Assembly: GCF_020911725.1 (NCBI RefSeq)
Contig: NZ_CP076620.1
Coordinates: 934,501-998,500, forward strand
DNA from: Clostridium cadaveris
GTDB taxonomy: Bacteria; Bacillota; Clostridia; Clostridiales; Clostridiaceae
DNA length: 64,000 bases
Direction of reading: 5' to 3'
The notes beneath the pieces were generated by a model, which saw only the letters and a list, made by a program, of their open reading frames with translations, did not search any database and was not told the DNA's origin. Position 1 is the stretch's first letter. Each line of letters begins with the position of its first letter. Shown one piece after another: positions 63,251 through 64,000 of this stretch. Position numbers and translations under genes: made by a program.

Positions 63251-63916
63251 ATGCCATTTAAAAAATTTGATAATATAAAGATAAAAAATCTAAAAGAAGA
63301 AAATAAAAAATTAACTAAAGAAGAGAAAAAGGAGAGAAAAGAAGAGATAAAAAAACTAAAGAAAGAAGAAAAAGAAGCAAAAAAACTCCTGAAGAAAATT
63401 CCTTCCAACGTTCTTGAAGAGATGCAGGTTTTAGATATAACTGAAGAAATTCAAGGAGACACTTTTATTAAAACTAAAACAGGATATTTAAACTTATATC
63501 AAATACAAGGAATAAATATAGTAACCTTAAATGAAGTAGAACAATTAAGAATAATAAACGATTTTTCAGATTTTATAACAGCATATAAAGATGATTATAA
63601 AATAATAATAATGAATTTTCCTGTAAGCACAGCAGTACAGCAACAACATTTACTAGAGAAGATAAAGAAATGCAATAATGAATTATTTAAGGATCAGCTA
63701 GAAAGAAAATTAGAAGAACTTAAAATATTAGAGAAAAATAAAACTAACACTGAATACTATTTAGAAACATTTTATGATGAAAACTCAAATTTAGAAACAG
63801 AGAGAACCTCATTAGAGCAGTGTTTAAAAAGGAATTTTAGACTAATGGAACTAGACATAGAAAAGAAACTTAAAATTCTATATAAACTGCATAATCTTAA
63901 TTCTAAACTAATGTAA
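63251..63916 (+). CDS. TrsD-like protein (separate VirB4 N-terminal-type domain)
   Basis: A 221-residue protein that starts with a very basic/acidic coiled coil (about 6-55, KEEKKERKEEIKKLKKEEKE). It then has an alpha/beta region (TGYLNLYQIQGINIVTLNEV, DYKIIIMNFPVSTAVQQQHL) like the N-terminal domain of VirB4-type ATPases. pSK41 TrsD and pIP501 TraD are known as separate genes ahead of TrsE/TraE. ATG 63251 follows GGAGG. The next gene, at 63976, would be the ATPase. Confidence 0.72.
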   Translation: MPFKKFDNIKIKNLKEENKKLTKEEKKERKEEIKKLKKEEKEAKKLLKKIPSNVLEEMQVLDITEEIQGDTFIKTKTGYLNLYQIQGINIVTLNEVEQLRIINDFSDFITAYKDDYKIIIMNFPVSTAVQQQHLLEKIKKCNNELFKDQLERKLEELKILEKNKTNTEYYLETFYDENSNLETERTSLEQCLKRNFRLMELDIEKKLKILYKLHNLNSKLM

Positions 63917-63943
63917 AGGTGTCCCCGGGGGACATCTTTTTTA
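63914..63943 (+). terminator. GTGTCC hairpin, copy 13
   Basis: GTGTCCCCGGGGGACAT at 63919-63935 followed by CTTTTTT, two bases after the TrsD-like stop. Confidence 0.85.
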
Positions 63944-63975
63944 TGGAATAAATCAATTAAGAAAGGAACTATTAC

Positions 63976-64000
63976 ATGGAAAAAATTAAGTATAAATATA
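63976..64000 (+). CDS. Partial gene at the window edge, probable VirB4/TrsE ATPase start
   Basis: ATG 63976, with AAAGGAAC about eight bases upstream, opens a frame (MEKIKYKY) that runs off the window. Identity is inferred only from gene order after PrgI- and TrsD-like genes. Confidence 0.5.

Larger units (their letters stand above)
45990..64000 (+). mobile_element. Conjugative element (ICE or integrated plasmid), left part
   Basis: From here on all but one gene are on the plus strand, many are short or of plasmid/ICE type, and a type IV secretion module (VirB2, VirD4, VirB6, VirB3/PrgI and VirB4-like) occupies 58409-64000. The family of GTGTCC hairpins runs from 48555 to the right edge and is absent from the core. 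The left boundary is approximate: no attachment repeat, integrase or tRNA is visible at 45900-46100. Relaxase, integrase and right end lie outside the window. Confidence 0.8.

Noticed and set aside
48555-63943. The repeated hairpins as a CRISPR array or MITE insertions
   Set aside because: Spacing is irregular (60 to over 3,000 bases), genes lie between copies, and there are no target-site duplications or spacer-length intervals. Positions after stop codons fit punctuation, not insertion.

Overview
The window is AT-rich DNA of a Clostridium sensu stricto-type Firmicute. The grounds are AT-biased codon use, strong AGGAGG ribosome binding sites, three T-box leaders, a lysine riboswitch, an M-box, Fe-S serine dehydratase, rubrerythrin and a UGA-containing HesB-like gene. 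The species cannot be named from sequence alone. No rRNA, tRNA or CRISPR array was seen.

Positions 1-45990 are chromosomal core. In order they hold: a polar amino-acid ABC transporter; a CDF metal transporter; lysA behind a lysine riboswitch; a decayed glucan-synthase gene; prfC; a candidate C-rich small RNA; trpS with a T-box; a small zinc-ribbon protein; a YajQ-family gene; tyrS; a metallophosphoesterase and a small alarmone synthetase; a three-gene repeat-protein/MoxR/VWA operon; two tandem HesB/IscA-like genes, one reading through an in-frame UGA; leuS with a T-box; a CYTH protein; a nucleoid-associated protein; fba; a YetF/DUF4363 pair; a nucleoside kinase; sdaAB-sdaAA; rubrerythrin; a CaCA antiporter; pssA; a diacylglycerol-kinase-like gene; a YgiQ radical SAM protein; a cytosolic GH-like protein; an M-box-controlled MgtE-like soluble protein with an extra leader ORF and a Shine-Dalgarno-sequestering hairpin; a permease with asnB; and a T-box-controlled cysK-cysE operon.

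From about 46000 to the right edge the DNA is a conjugative element (ICE or integrated plasmid) that continues past the window. Its left part has small DNA-binding proteins, a MazF/PemK toxin and a DUF2786 protein. The middle has a CAP-domain surface protein, a large thioester/SpaA-repeat adhesin with a VPKTG sorting signal, and two small XRE regulators. The right part is a type IV secretion module: a VirB2-like pilin, a VirD4 coupling protein, a VirB6-like channel protein with an Asn-rich tail, a PrgI/VirB3-like protein, a TrsD-like protein, and the first codons of a probable VirB4 ATPase.

The most striking unlabelled structure is a family of 13 near-identical GC-rich hairpins with core GTGTCCCCGGGGGACAC. 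They sit after gene stops through the element from 48555 onward, nearly all in the same orientation as transcription and mostly followed by a T-tract. Paired changes and wobble pairs suggest they act as RNA. They look like a homogenised set of terminators or processing hairpins, perhaps overridden by a conjugation-specific antiterminator. Other notable observations are the HesB-like selenoprotein candidate with a SECIS-like hairpin missing from its Cys paralogue, and a C-rich-loop sRNA candidate between prfC and trpS.
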